Below are positions 12,501-24,771 of a DNA stretch of 64,000 bases, piece after piece. The notes under the pieces were generated by a model, which ran no database searches, was not told the origin of the DNA, and saw only the letters and a list, made by a program, of their open reading frames with translations. The stretch lies in contig JAZGUH010000408.1 of NCBI GenBank assembly GCA_037893225.1, forward strand, positions 310,001-374,000, written 5' to 3'. The DNA is from Hippasteria phrygiana. Lineage: Eukaryota > Echinodermata > Asteroidea > Valvatida > Goniasteridae. How positions within the stretch are numbered: the stretch's first letter is position 1; every line of letters starts with the position of its first letter. A program made the position numbers and the translations under genes.

Positions 12501-12635
12501 ATGGACACCGATAATTGACTATATTGAGGAGCAGTTTGCTCAGTATTACGAAGACGAGAGTGGTTTGAACCGGAAAAATATTGTCGACAACCGAGTACAT
12601 TGCTGTCTCTATTTTGTCTCGCCGTATGGACACGG
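12501..12635 (+). CDS. Septin exon, DESGLNR segment
   Basis: Acceptor TTCCTCAAAG, donor GTAAGA. It encodes [20 protein letters not shown], then [18 protein letters not shown] and VSPYGHG. [28 protein letters not shown] is conserved in nearly all septins and forms part of the G-interface. Phase 2 in, phase 2 out; the split Gly codon is completed in the exon at 13780. Confidence 0.95.
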
Positions 12636-13779
12636 GTAAGATGATGTGAAAAATCTGCATTTAGATTCATCCGCTTATGACTTATGTCATTTTACATACA
12701 CAAAGTTTTTGATTGATCTTTTCAACTTTTCGTAAGGTTTCATATTTCCAAATAGAATATTTGAAACCCTTTTGAAATTATTTTACGAAATAAATTGTGT
12801 ATCAGGAACGAAAACATAAGAAATGATGCAATAATTTTGTCTGTTGAGAAGCATTCGAGAAAGCATTTTTACCAATTCATGTTTTTGTTTTCCCGAAGCC
12901 TACATTAAATTATGAAGGCAATGCATCTAAGAATTGATTCCAACTATAAAAGGAATTTTAAAAGCTCTAGAGTCTTTTAATATTTTAAACATTGCATCAA
13001 AATGGTATCAATATTTGTGCACACTGTTATACTGAAATCCATTTAACCTCATAAAAACAGTTGATGGTAGATTCCTATCCCTGTTTGTGTTCAGAGTATA
13101 GGCATTTCAAAATAGTATATGTAGAATCTCAGCAGAGTATTTAATTTACCCGTTCAGTCAACTAAAAATCATAATTAACTGGAAATAGATTGATTTTTAA
13201 AGAGAGAGAGAGATAGGTCTGTTACAAATCTGTAGGGGTCAGTAATTTTTTATGAAATATTTTTCAAGAATTGTCTTCATTTAGTTTTTATTTTCCTATC
13301 ATTCTACCACATACAAAGGCTAAACAGAATATAGTATTTCTAACAAAAATGTCTATCCTGTACCACAATCGAATTGATTATACAATATCTTCTCCCACAG
13401 AATTCTTAACTCTTTTTTTTATAATTCACAAGATTTTCTTATCACATCCCTTCATCCAAATGCAATACATAATTTGGGTCCCTGAGGGTTTATGATAGAA
13501 TTAGGTGTCATCGAATTGCTAAAACCACTCCATTATATAGGGGCATGTAGGGAATAGGTTTACATGCCGACGGCTGTTTCCTGTGATTAGTCTTTTCAGG
13601 AATGCAAAGCTCATAAATAATTATTATCATACGTTTCAATGATAAAATATTTACTGTACGTATTTCTTGTCTTGTTAAGTTTATCATTATATTTTAGTAA
13701 GTTTTAACTGTTTTTGGCATGTATAAAAACATGAAATAGAAAAGACAGTTAAAAGAAATATTGTTTTTAAATTTCGAAG
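12636..13779. other. Septin intron 5
   Basis: AT-rich, with an (AG)n run at 13201-13212. No exon or mobile element is recognised. It ends with the slightly unusual acceptor TTTCGAAG. Confidence 0.75.
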
Positions 13780-13897
13780 ATTACGACCCATTGATGTTGG
13801 GTTTATGCAACGACTACACGACAAGGTCAACATTGTTCCTGTTCTTGCTAAGGCTGATTGCCTCACGCCGACAGAAGTTCGGAGATTGAAGGAAAGG
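13780..13897 (+). CDS. Septin exon with G4
   Basis: It encodes [20 protein letters not shown], then [23 protein letters not shown] (residues about 180-183) is the G4 motif that gives guanine specificity. RPIDVGFM is nearest to SEPT4/5 versions of the family. The donor is GTGAGT; the exon ends in phase 0. Open reading beyond 13897 runs into the intron and is not coding. Confidence 0.95.
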
Positions 13898-13960
13898 GTG
13901 AGTATGATATTAATTAGAAGAAATTTACTAAAATATTTTGGAAGACAAATTTCAAATCTA

Positions 13961-14130
13961 ATGCACCTATCAAGTGTTCCCCCACCTACCCCTCCCGGGC
14001 TACCTGCATGACCTCGTATGTGGGGATTGTCACTGTAAATGTGACCAAATCCCCACCCCTGGGGCACCATCATCTGTACAAAAGTACAGGGCTTATTTTT
14101 ATTTCTCCTCAAAGACAGCCTGAAGTCCCC
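13961..14130. repeat. Dispersed repeat with TGCACCTATCAA end
   Basis: The start AATGCACCTATCAAGTGTTC and the interior ACCAAATCCCCACCC match, partly on the opposite strand, the block at 28359-28577, and the first 12 bases match the end of the 1.6-kb TIR element at 60613. It is probably a short non-autonomous relative lying in a septin intron. Confidence 0.5.
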
Positions 14131-14859
14131 TGCCGGTAAGCACGGAAAAAATGTGATTGTGTAGTGTTGGGCCCTGTTACAAAAATCCACTTTTAGGTTA
14201 TTGGAATTGCCAAACTAGTTAGCGACATTACAAACCAACAGGTATGCCATAGAATAAAGGACAGGGTTTTAGTTTTTGAGAAAAATTTTGGGTTAAAACG
14301 ACGATGAAGATGACAAAACGCAACGTGAAAATAAAGATGGCGATCACCGTGACGCACGCAGTAAACACGCTATAAAACTGCATTGATTCGCATGGCAACT
14401 GCCGTAAAGTGCGAAAAAAAATTTGCATTTTCTACCGCAATACACAGTTCAAAATTACAAAAAAAGATGTCACTATAATTAAGAGAAGTCTGTTTAGGTT
14501 AAAAAAGTCTTTTTGGAATGAGAAAAAATACCATTGACTTGAATTTGATCAAAACTAAAGAGGGGCCCTACAGTTCACAATCGCCAAAAAATGACCTATC
14601 CCGATGTGCTGAGGTGGGGCAGTGTGAGGGGGAGGAGGGGACAAGTGATTGGCGTATTTTTGTGTGACCTGTTTAGTCATAGGCCTTTTGTGTCCCTGTG
14701 ACTGTCACTAAACAAGAAAAACAAACAGACATACGGACAGACAAACAAGGACATGGTTGCATCTCACATCAGCACAACTTTCTACACTTTTTGGTTTGAA
14801 TAACTCCTTGGCAAATTACTTGGCAGTTATTAAACTTGATTTGACATCGCTCGTCGCAG

Positions 14860-14961
14860 GTTTTGCGTGAGATTCAAGAGCAAGATATCAACATCTACAA
14901 CTTCCCTGACTGCGATTCAGACGAGGATGAGGATTTTAAACAGCAAGACAAAGAGCTCAAG
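14860..14961 (+). CDS. Septin exon, acidic DSDEDEDF loop
   Basis: Acceptor TCGTCGCAG, donor GTAAAA, exactly 34 codons in phase 0. It encodes [20 protein letters not shown] followed by [25 protein letters not shown] is characteristic of SEPT4/5 and fly Sep1. Confidence 0.95.
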
Positions 14962-15817
14962 GTAAAATAGAGCGGCAGGGGAAGGAGGAATACTTGTAGG
15001 GGATGCCCTTCCCATAGTTGAGGCCTAAATCTCACCCCTAAGATTGCAGATGTGCAGAACAAAGTTGAGCATGTTGTATTTTCTGTCTGAAGTTTTCTAG
15101 ACAGACTGGTGCCCTCTGCAACTTGAACTTAAAGCGGGGAGGTCAGTTGGTCTCACCAACGGTGGAAGTTACCCCGCCTGGGTCTATAGGTCTGAAAATT
15201 TGGATCATTTCTCTGCAATCTGTTGAAGAATTATCCTCTATTTTATAGATCTGGACCCAGGAAAACCATACTCCTGGGTGGTGGGGTTGGCAAGCTAAAA
15301 TGTGGCTAACCCAATCCTGGGTTGTAGTAGCCCTTTACCTAGAGTGGCTTTTAGCCTTGTAAAAAATGTACAAAAATCAAAGATTTGATGTCACACTGAT
15401 TTCACAATGGGGATGGAGACTTGGGGGGCAGTATCCAACAGCCCGAAGTATCTTTTGTACCACATGAGAGAACCTTGAAGAATTCTGGGTACCTTTGTTA
15501 GTGTTTGTTTTAGAAAAGCCCATGTCACTGTGAATTTGTAACACATGCATATTGCACAGGAATCACAGATTTATATTAAGAACCAAGTCATCTTGTGAGT
15601 TTCTAACTCATATAATGGTTTTCTGTTACTCAAAATACTCAATACAATTTGACTGCCAACTTTACAAAGAGTCTTTGAGATCTAAGACCTTTTAAAGGTC
15701 TAATTGTTGCACCAACTTAAGAAGCTCACAAGATATCCCCAAACAAAGATGATGTCATGCCAGTTCACATAAGATACAAGTTTTTGGTTGGACATTCGTG
15801 CTTATCATTTTGTGCAG
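14962..15817. other. Septin intron 7
   Basis: It contains an R1 dispersed repeat on the minus strand (15137-15362). The remainder is unremarkable. The acceptor is TTTTGTGCAG. Confidence 0.8.
15137..15362 (-). repeat. Dispersed repeat R1, copy 2
   Basis: It is the reverse complement of the 2557 copy: GGTCTCACCAACGGTGGAAG, AATCTGTTGAAGAATTATCC, CTGGACCCAGGAAAACCAT and AGAGTGGCTTTTAGCCTTGT are shared in order. The central part carries small copy-specific insertions. Confidence 0.65.
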
Positions 15818-15914
15818 GCGAGTGTTCCGTTTGCTGTGATTGGCAGTAACACTGTGGTGGAGGTCGGAGGCAAGCGAGTTCGTGGGAGACTGTACCCATG
15901 GGGTATCACTGAAG
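15818..15914 (+). CDS. Septin exon, start of the septin unique element
   Basis: It encodes [20 protein letters not shown] then [20 protein letters not shown] and VRGRLYPWG are conserved; the WG residues form part of the septin unique element that builds the NC filament interface. Acceptor TGTGCAG, donor GTATGC; ends in phase 1. Confidence 0.95.
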
Positions 15915-16567
15915 GTATGCAACAAGTTCGGTAAAATTCTTTCAGCAGAATTCTCCATAACCCAAATAATAAATGTTTTCTAAAAAAGTACCTTCTCTCA
16001 GTTTGGAAAGAGAACACTAAGCTGGATGACCTAGTAAATACAGAGGCGTATCCAGGTTTTGGGTTGAGGGGAAGGGCAAAATTGAAGATTTGTTTCATAA
16101 GGTGACAAAAAAAAATGTTCACCAAAATTTATTTTTTTGAAAAGGTGACCTAATTTTTTTTCTCTCCCAGAAATAAATTGGGGTACATGTTGTGAAGTAG
16201 TGGCCCTATTAATTTCTCAAAAACAATATTAATAAATAAGCAAAACATTTAAAATGGTAAAATGTCGCCAGGGGGAAAGTTGCCAATCTCCCCCAACCCC
16301 ATCCTTAGCTGCTGGATACACCACTGGACCAATAGCTTGTGGGAGCAGTGATGTCTTCAGGTTTGGGATGAGGGATCTCAAGTTGGACATTTGCAATATT
16401 AGAAATCAATGTAATCGTGGTAGGCAACAAAGATAGCAATACTTATCTACCGTCTCATGATATTGTCAACGATGTGGACCACAGCAGTCCACATCATTGA
16501 CTACATCATTGACTTTTTAAACTCATTTGCTGGCAATAAATATTATTCTTTCTGATTTTGTTTGCAG
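15915..16567. other. Septin intron 8
   Basis: About 650 bases. It contains the dispersed phrase GTATCCAGGTTTTGGGTTGA (near 16045), as in intron 3, and a short inverted pair around TGGACCACAGCAGTCCACAT (16475-16495). No exon is seen. Confidence 0.7.
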
Positions 16568-16619
16568 TTGAGAATCCCAAACATTGTGACTTTGTGAAAC
16601 TGAGGAATATGCTCATCAG
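16568..16619 (+). CDS. Septin short exon, septin unique element
   Basis: A 52-base exon encoding VENPKHCDFVKLRNMLIR, conserved in all SEPT2-group members (VENxxHCDFxKLRxMLI). It enters in phase 1 and leaves in phase 2, and both junction codons (V, R) restore the family consensus, which confirms the borders. It is too short for simple ORF detection. Confidence 0.93.
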
Positions 16620-17037
16620 GTGATTGTTTAACAGCCGAACAATAATTTCAAAATATCATGTGGAGAATTGTCACCCCGAAAAATAACTTCAAACACTGAC
16701 ATCCATAAAGAATTACTAACATCAAACAACAACGAAATCGCACAACAAAATCCTGAAATAGCTCACTGCCGTTTTCATACCAAAAGGTAGGCTACTCCAA
16801 AAGTCAAATGATAACACAAATTTAGATGACACAAGATAATTTGACACATCGTAAAAAAACCAGGAATATTCGAAAAATAGAATAATGACAATAAAGTTTT
16901 TTCTTGTTATTATAAATGTGGGGGAAACCACACTTCCAACCCCTCCTCTTCCCCAGATTTTTGTGAGTGGCAGTGAATGCTTTATGATATCAAACTACCA
17001 AAATATCTCATTAATATAATTTTGTTGTTCACATCAG

Positions 17038-17148
17038 AACGCACATGCAAGACCTGAAAGATGTAACCCGTGACCTTCACTATGAGAATTATCGCCTGAG
17101 GAGAATCAAAGATGAAACAGATAACCCTGATGTCAAGCAAGAAAGACT
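17038..17148 (+). CDS. Septin exon, end of the G domain
   Basis: It encodes [20 protein letters not shown] followed by [16 protein letters not shown]. THMQDLKxVTxDxHYENYR is the standard last helix of the septin G domain. Acceptor TTCACATCAG, donor GTGAGT. After this point septins diverge, leading to the coiled-coil tail. Confidence 0.94.
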
Positions 17149-18061
17149 GTGAGTAGGACCGTTTGTTAGCAATATGGTCACAACTTTTTAACTTAAATTG
17201 TCCTCCAGAATTACCAAAAATAAAATTTAAAAAAATCCATAGCTTTGCATGCATTGGGTTAACCTATCATGACCATTGACCCCTCAATTTATTTCTATTT
17301 TTTTTGTACTCTTTACAGTGATATAATATTTAACAGAATTGAAGCAACTTAAAATGTTCATGAATCTGCCTTGTTAGGCCATACAGCAAGGATATGGTTA
17401 GGCGGAGTGTCCATGATTGATGGACAGACAGAATCGGTGCCCCATTTTAAAGTGGATTGGTTTTAAATAAGGTTACATACTTGACTGAAGCCATGGTGCT
17501 TCATTCACAATATGTACACATTTACGTCAATCGTCCAGAGTAATTTGGAAAGAGATATTTGTCGCTGTTTTGAATTAATTTCCCACCGCTGGCGCATCGC
17601 CGGACGTGGCAGCCATGTTTTTAGCATGGCCTTATGGGATACTTAGGCTGTGTCCGAAACAAGCTTCTACAGCTACGGCTACATCTGTTGTCAGCATGTG
17701 CCCACGTATTTGCAACCGGCGAAGACCTAGACCTAGCTCTAGACACAAGATTCGGACGCGACCTTACCCTACTAACCGGCTCGGTGAGTCGGTTAGTAGG
17801 GCCAGGCCCGAGTAAGCGCGAGAAGTCACTTGAGACCAGGCTCGAACAGGCTCGTGCTTGCACGAGTAAGTGCGGTTTAAGTAATCGAACGCGGTCGCTA
17901 TAGCTTCCCAAACCAAATACCTCCTTAGAAAGGTGCCGCCTAGCTTCATATGAAGGCCAAAATGACTTCCCTCTTCCCATCTTAGTGTTCTCTGTTGAAA
18001 CAAAAATGTACTTTGCTAGTGAGATAACATCATTGCCTGTATTCTCTAGTAACTCTATCAG
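17149..18061. other. Septin intron 10
   Basis: It contains a GC-rich repeat-like block (about 17580-17900) starting TTAGGCTGTGTCCGAAACAA near 17641, the end type of a hAT-like or related MITE also seen at 925-943 and 41631-41757, plus a palindrome ACTAACCGGCTCGGTGAGTC/GGTTAGT near 17770. Long open frames here reflect GC content, not genes. Acceptor AACTCTATCAG. Confidence 0.65.
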
Positions 18062-18320
18062 GAAGGATTCCGTCGTGACCAAGGAGGTCAGCGAGAAGGA
18101 CCGGATGCTGGAAGAGAAGGAAGCAGAGCTGAGGAAGATGCAAGACATGCTGATGAAGATGCAGGCCGAGATGGCTAAACAGCAGAGTGGGGGAAACGGA
18201 GGCGGGGGCAGCGGGTCGACTGCAGGGGCCAACAATAATGCCGATGATAGTGACCAGTCATCGCTTCCTGGGGAGATGAACGATCCCAATGACAGCAGAA
18301 GCAGCACAGTGGAAGTATGA
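18062..18320 (+). CDS. Septin last exon, coiled coil and C-terminus
   Basis: It completes a split Leu and encodes KDSVVTKEVSEKDRMLEEKE, then AELRKMQDMLMKMQAEMAKQ. EKEAELRRMQEML is the conserved C-terminal coiled coil of SEPT1/2/4/5 (residues about 330-362), which bundles paired filaments. A low-complexity GGNGGGGSGS linker and an acidic/Ser tail ending RSSTVEV follow; the stop is TGA at 18318-18320. Total length 402 codons, within the normal 360-480 range. The last four residues, TVEV, resemble a class I PDZ ligand (S/T-x-hydrophobic), which is an observation, not proof of binding. Confidence 0.94.
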
Positions 18321-19111
18321 TGATGGAGGGTTGGCATGGCAACTGTGTATGATGATGGGGTTGGCATAGTAACTGTACAGAGGATGTGCTGCATGAGAGT
18401 GGGGCTAACTGTGGCAATAAGAGGTTAAACTAGAAACGGTGGATACACTATTTTAACTAACTCTGAAAAAGAAATGTGTTTCTTAGAAGAACCATCATCA
18501 GGAGAATGGCGCATCTGCAAAATTCATCTCTAGTTGTTCTCTCTATACCAGCAAAGCCTTAACTGCATTTAATAACTGGTATCTCTCATCAGATTTTCCC
18601 GTTTGGCCAGAACAATTTCAAGTCACGCAAGCTGTCTTAATTTTTGAAAAAAAGTGCTGAATATTGATTTTGTAAAATTTGTGTCGTCTCACCTTAAGGA
18701 GTATCAGTTCTTACATTATTTGATAGATGACCAAAGATTTCACAAACACAAAGTAGTGAAGCTAATGTTCACATCAAATGCAATTACTTGGAAACATAAC
18801 CAAACGAAATTAAAGCTTCACCTTGAGACCAAAATTAGAACTGTTTAAAATATTTATTCTCATGTTGGGTCCAAGTTAGTCATGTACAATGGTGCGTTGA
18901 AGCAGTTTTTCCCATGAAAAGTACAATGCAGATTGTCATATGTACCCCGGTCATACCCTTCCATGCTCTAATATTTACTTTAATAATCCACAAAACCTCT
19001 CTGTAAATAGGCCTATTGCTTTGGGCCAGGCCAGTACCGTAGATAGAGACTTGTGACATGAGGGGCCCCAATTGTTGGACCAAACATGGCCGATTATGCA
19101 TCAGCGCACAT

Positions 19112-19534
19112 GGGCAATAAACCTTTTCGACATTCTCAAAGCATCTTGGGAACTGCATCAGCCCTGTACTGGCATTAGAAGAGCAAGCACATTAGAATAG
19201 ACCTGATTGGTCGCATTGGTCACAATTATGTGACATGTTCTAATTCCAGAAATTTGCATTCATCAGTAACTGGTACCCTGAGAGGGATTCCCCAATTATT
19301 TCCTATATTTTTATTGCCATTTAAAATTGATTTTTCTGGTTATTATTTTCCTTATGTTCCATGCAAAGATATATGTGAAAAGGGTATCGCTCAACTCATG
19401 ACAGATATTTAGCATAAAATCAATTAATACTTGGACTGGTTCACAGTGCCATAGGTTTGTGTACAAATTACATGGTTTGTTTGGCCTCCAAACCCACAAT
19501 GCATTGAGAATGTCGAAAAGGTTTATTGGTAAAC
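19112..19534. mobile_element. TIR element inside the probable septin 3' UTR
   Basis: CAATAAACCTTTTCGACATT followed by CTCAAAGCAT at the left is matched at the right by ATGCATTGAGAATGTCGAAA followed by AGGTTTATTG on the same strand, so the ends are about 32-bp inverted repeats with few mismatches. The interior has no transposase-like frame. The target duplication is not obvious. Confidence 0.6.
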
Positions 19535-20675
19535 AACAGCTGCACTATGCACTGTTCACATACATGCATGAGCGGTTATCTTTTGGCCAAAGTCCGAAGC
19601 TAGCTGTCACAACTCTGTCTACTGCTGTATATGTGGACCAGGCAATGAAACAGCTCCCTCTTGTGGTAAAATATGTTCAGACATAAAAATGCACTTTTTA
19701 TACACGTCTCCAAGATGAAATATTTATGTTTGGGGTAATAGTCTATTTTGTGGGAAGTTGTTGAAGGATTAAGGTCTACAACTGTTTTGCAGATTTTACA
19801 GTCACTGACAATGAGTCGTGAAAAAAACACAAGTGGTGCATTAAGCCACCCTCTAAATTTGGCCTAGGTTTTTCAAGGACGGTTGATTTTTGAAGTTGTC
19901 ACAAACATTTAACTAAGGTGCAAGGATAAATACATCACCAGATCTGTAAAACCAAAAAGTTGTATTCTCACTGTCAAAGGGGTCTTTTGTCAAGAAGGGA
20001 AAAAAGACTGGATTTGCAAGGTTTTGAAGTCATATCTTTTGGTGACCCTTCAAAAACCCTGAGGTCAAGCTTCCAGTTTTCTCCCAAATTTTGGAAGTTA
20101 TAGAAAACTCAACATTGTCTATACATGTAATTGCAAGTTGTCTTTTTTTCTCTTTCCATACAAGCTTGGAGAAGTTAACATTCATAATTTGAAAAGCAAC
20201 ATCATTTTGAAATGTTGTTTACACAAGGCAAGATATTTTCGAAAAGCTTCCATTCATAATATTGTATTTATTAGACGTTCATTTGGAAATATTTATTCCT
20301 GTTGATGCTTCTAAAGTTTGTGAGCATAAAATACCTGCAAAGCCACTGAAGATGTATGCAAATTTATGTTAGAATTTGCCTAAATAACCGGTTAAAAATA
20401 TCAAGGATGTGATTTGCATGCTTAGAATGTCGAAGAAAAATTTCCATATTGTCACTTTACTCGGGATAACAAAGTTGGTGTAAATACTTTACGTAATTTT
20501 TAGAAATATTTTTTGGTTGGGAGCTGTTTAATGCACTTTTCAATATCATAAGGATTTTTTTCTTGATCATGTAATTAGAAAATCAATGTTTTTGTATCAT
20601 ACAGTCGGAACTGCTCCAAGTTTTAATTGTAATTTTTTAAATGAAGTTTTAGTGGATGTCAGTATTAAAGACTGG

Positions 20676-20681
20676 AATAAA
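20676..20681 (+). terminator. Candidate septin polyadenylation signal
   Basis: An AATAAA hexamer in ACTGGAATAAAGAATGAAAG. It is the first convincing canonical hexamer placed in unique-looking sequence well downstream of the stop. Other hexamers at about 20975 and 21053 are possible alternatives. Confidence 0.4.
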
Positions 20682-22001
20682 GAATGAAAGTTTACAGAGC
20701 ACAATGATCACGAAGTGTCCGGTACTTGTAAATGTTTAAATCTTGGTAACATTGAGATTACTTGATTTTGAGGACTTGGAGATAACTGGTTTTGGAACCG
20801 GAAAGGCAAAATTGCGAAACGTTTGAAAAGTTGGGGGTTAAAGGGGGTTTAGTAACAATGAAGTGCTGGCATTTTCAATTTCTAAAATAATAAGGGAAAA
20901 AAGACAACAAAAAACAAGGAGGAAGGGAGGTTTCCTTACACCCTAGGCTGGATATGGCAGGTCATCCTCGGGAAATAAAATTCAATGTTCCTGCTGCGAC
21001 TAACATTAAGTCATGGACCATATCGTAGCACACAAGACATACCAGTGAATCAAATAAAATTCAAACACATTTTACTCGTATTGAGCTTTTCTGAATTGTC
21101 ATTGTGTCAGTTCTGGGATGTGTATTATCACAATCTCTGACCACGACAATCGGGAATACAATACACAATACATTTTTTTTTCAATATTTCCTAGCACCAG
21201 TTGAAGCTTAGGGTGGGGGCAAGTCAACAATTAAAGATTCTTGACACATATTTTTTGTTTGCCAACAGCCTTGATTTATTTATAGCAGCAGATTGATCAA
21301 AATGCTCTTCACAAATATCCTTGGCAAAAATCACACGACTATCACACCGATCCACTCTCCAATGCGGCCAGAATGTATAAGCCATGACACATGATCCCAT
21401 TAATGGCTTCAACTGGCCATTATTAGAGAGGTGGTTTCCTTTGTCACAGTAGTCACAATAGCATGTTTTACTTATACTGATCTGAATTAAAGAAAAAGTC
21501 AATATACAACAAAGAAGATTTCTCTTAACTTTTTACTCGACAAAAAAGAACATTCAGGGAATTTCATAGAAATAAAACCCTGTAGATATCAATAATTTTC
21601 TGATTGTGATCACCGTTTTATTGGCTCCTGCAAGTATCGCTCAACACTCATCAAATCTCAAGTCAGTTTTGTTATTGTTCATTCTGGTTATTATCAAGTG
21701 AGAATAAACATTCTAGATATTTGCCAGACTAAGTTGCATCAATTACCACTTACTACCGTTAACTATGAACCCATGTACATCAAAGAGGACTTTCTTTTAT
21801 GTCTGTTTTTTCATTTCCATCAATAATGGTTTTCAAATCTGCTTCAACTAAACAAACAAATAAATCATTGACAAATGCTTATTTGATTTCTTCCCTTAGA
21901 TCTAACTTTAGAATCAATACTAGAGACACTGCAGGCACTGTTTAGAGTTATTTTTTTCTTGGGTGGTAGAATTTTGTTTTGTAGACAAAATTAAGGACCT
22001 T

Positions 22002-22274
22002 GGCCCAATTTCATAGCACTGCTTAACACACGATTTCCTGCTAACGGAACCCTTGCCCATTTCACAGAGACTGTAAGCAGTAAGCACAGCGAAGAGCACG
22101 CTAACTTCGGAAGAAGGATTTGCTTAAATTAGTGATGCAACAATATAAATCTCCATGCACGCGCAAGCGTTAGCACGACTTGGCCATGAAATATGCTAAT
22201 GCTTAAGCAAATTTTCCTGCTATAGCTAGCACAACTTTTCTGCTTACCGTTAAGCAATGCTATGAAATTGGGCC
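22002..22274. mobile_element. MITE with GGCCCAATTTCATAGCA TIRs
   Basis: The left end GGCCCAATTTCATAGCACTG is mirrored by CAATGCTATGAAATTGGGCC at the right end, and the inner parts (GCTTAA, and GCTAAC/GTTAGC pairs) continue the symmetry. This end type is widespread as a short palindromic MITE in marine invertebrates. The 8-bp target duplication of hAT elements is not evident here, so superfamily placement is open. Confidence 0.8.
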
Positions 22275-24258
22275 CTTATTTTTAACAGTAGAATTTTTTT
22301 TCGAAAACCTCAATTTTCTTTATATTGTCAACAAAATGTGAGTTGAGGCTCTGATGGGGTTGGGGTTGCGTAAGGGGTTGTGTAAGGAGTTGTATGCATT
22401 TAGCCCTCTCCCCAGAGGACATTATTAAAAATTGCACAAGAGACTAACTTTTGATCGAAGGGAAAAAACAGACCAAAAGAAAGAACTCTTCTGGCTTCTG
22501 TCTAAACTCATTTAACAACACATGTATAATTTGATGAGTCCGTTTAAATGTTCTCCACAGTTTGTACCGAATTTCACTTTGCAAACTTTTCTTTTTTTAC
22601 ACTTTCATACATCAACATCAAAGCAGCCATTTTTGTTTACATCTTTACATAAATTACACACTTACAATGCACACGCCACCATCAAACGTTATTTCCCACA
22701 ATTTGCAGTTTTGCACGTTAAATTCCAACCACAACCGCCAACACCTCTCCGATCAATTCACAAAATAAAAATTTTGCATAATTCAGATAAGAACATAATA
22801 AATTAAGAAAGTGAAATATTAACAGTATTTCAAACAAAGATATCGTACAAATTAAATTACGATAAAGTCTTGGCCTACAAAAAGGCACATCGTTATTGAA
22901 TTATGCAAAGGACTGCATATTAATAGAAAACTTCCCAACTGTAATAACATCATCTGCATTATTGCGACAAAATGTTTGTCAAAGCTGGACTTTTGGAAGC
23001 AAGCAACATAATAACAAAAGAATTGAATATGGAATGTAAAACACAAATATCATTCAAAATGAGACACTACCTTCAAAGCTTAAAAAAAAAGAAAAAAAAA
23101 GAAATTGATGCATCTTAAAAATCCAGCTGAACGTTTGTCAAAATTCCGAAGTTAAATGACTTACAACAGTTTAAAATCAGCATTGGTGCAGTGGATATAT
23201 TTTTGCCAAAAATACAGCTGTCACATTGTTAGCACCATGGAATGCAGAATTGTCCTAAAGAACAAAACAAAGATGCAATACTTTTACTAAACATTCTTAT
23301 TTTCTTTTCTTATTATTACTTATGAGTGGTTGCTAAGCAACTTTTCATCCTGATGGCGACTACAGGGAATTGCAATTTAAGGACAATTTTAAGACGTTAC
23401 ATCTTGATGCAGGCAGCACCTAATCACTGTGCAAACATTGTCAGGCATTAAAATATTTCTATTTGGGCTTGGCACTTATCATTCATTGGCATAAATCTCT
23501 AAACGAGGCAAGGAGTCTTAACATTTTCTTTAAAACTTTCTTTAAAAAATTCACTCCCTGAAATTAAGTTAGAAGAGAAGCAAAACTAGGATCGTTTATT
23601 TTTGCAAAATTTTACATTTTCTTTTGATGGAATTGGAAATTCTGAAGAATGCCCCCAAAATGGAGAGGATTTACCCACCGCCCCCCTCCCCCCCCAAAAA
23701 AAAATGAGCTGTTGAACTGTATATTCTCTCATCCAATGATGGCCAAATGTTCACAAGACTGAAGTGCCACCATGACCAGAGATAATAACACAGAAGGTTC
23801 AGACAACTACATACATTACATGATCTGTTCTAACAACAGTATTTTGAAACCTCTTATATTGGGTCGTTTTGGAAACGCTTGTTCAATATCTACTTCTTTA
23901 GCCATTTCATGGCATCAATTAGGCGTTCAGGAAATACATCTACATCGACTTGGGTTGATCTAAAAGACAGCATTAACACTAGTTAGCACTTCTACAGGTA
24001 TTATTCATCTGACTACACCAGCTGTTTACCTTAGCAGTGGTATTTAAACTACACAAGTGATACTGTGTGATACAAGTGATACGTTTCAATCAACTTTGAA
24101 GAAAGTTTGACAGCATTTTAGGCGTTAAAGTGTTGCGACAGGGTACCAACTACAAAGGCAGACAATGGCCACAACACTGACTTTTGAAGTGAACTACAAG
24201 CGCTTTTTATCCATCAAGCTGACACATTTTTTAATCTTTCTTTTCTGTTATGTTATCA

Positions 24259-24474
24259 TTAACTCTAACCCCCTAGGCATTTTTACTAGAAAGTGTCCTC
24301 AACCTGTCAAAATCCAACACTGTGCAGTATACCTATGACACATTCTTTGGACTCAAATTGGGGCATCATAGCTCCATGTAAAGTAATGGTGCCAATGTGC
24401 TACAGTACTGAACCAATCAGAATGAGACACAACCTGCTGTTGGAGTTTGTAAGGCTTGGGGTAGTTAGGGTTAA
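24259..24474 (+). mobile_element. TTAA-bounded MITE, copy 1
   Basis: Bounded by TTAA at both ends (TTAACTCTAACCCCCTAGG and GGGGTAGTTAGGGTTAA). The interior matches 40813-41026 over its whole length in the same orientation and 44513-44738 in the opposite orientation. TTAA targets and CCCTAA ends suggest mobilisation by a piggyBac-like or Kolobok-like transposase. Confidence 0.8.
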
Positions 24475-24765
24475 AGATTTAGTTACTGCCCAACACGACT
24501 CTGTTGATGAATTTTTCAAGCTGTACGTTATTCATTGCATGGTCACTTTCAAATCGTAATTTTGAGATCACAATATAGCATTAGTTTTTAAAACTTTATA
24601 AGCAAATTCTGTGCAATTAAAACGGGATTTACTAATTTGATGGATATTAAAATGTTTAAAATCAAATCTGATAGAGTATAGACCAAAAAACTAAAGTTCA
24701 TGTATTAAAATGACAACATTCTAAAATACTGACATATATCTATATTTGGAGGGATAAAATATTAC

Positions 24766-24771
24766 TTTATT
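24766..24771 (-). terminator. Candidate GAS2L polyadenylation signal
   Basis: TTTATT on the + strand reads AATAAA on the - strand, in GGAAATGAAATAAAGTAATA, about 370 bases after the GAS2L stop. The spacing is reasonable, but no 3' end is proven. Confidence 0.4.

Larger units (their letters stand above)
18321..20700 (+). other. Probable septin 3' UTR
   Basis: No further septin exon is expected after the TGA. The stretch is non-coding and ends near an AATAAA at 20676-20681. It contains two Pumilio-type sites (TGTAAATA) at 19002-19009 and 20479-20486 and an inverted-repeat element at 19112-19534. The exact polyadenylation site cannot be read from sequence; an earlier end is possible. Confidence 0.45.
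20700..24750. other. Intergenic region between the convergent genes
   Basis: No gene is supported. It holds a palindromic MITE (22002-22274), a C/A-rich block at 23678-23705 and a TTAA-bounded element (24259-24474). The remainder is AT-rich with only short random frames. Confidence 0.6.

Noticed and set aside
17621..18394. 257-codon minus-strand open frame overlapping the last septin exon
   Set aside because: It is the antisense shadow of the exon at 18062-18320 plus a GC-rich repeat; no domain is visible and the plus strand has the septin coiled coil.
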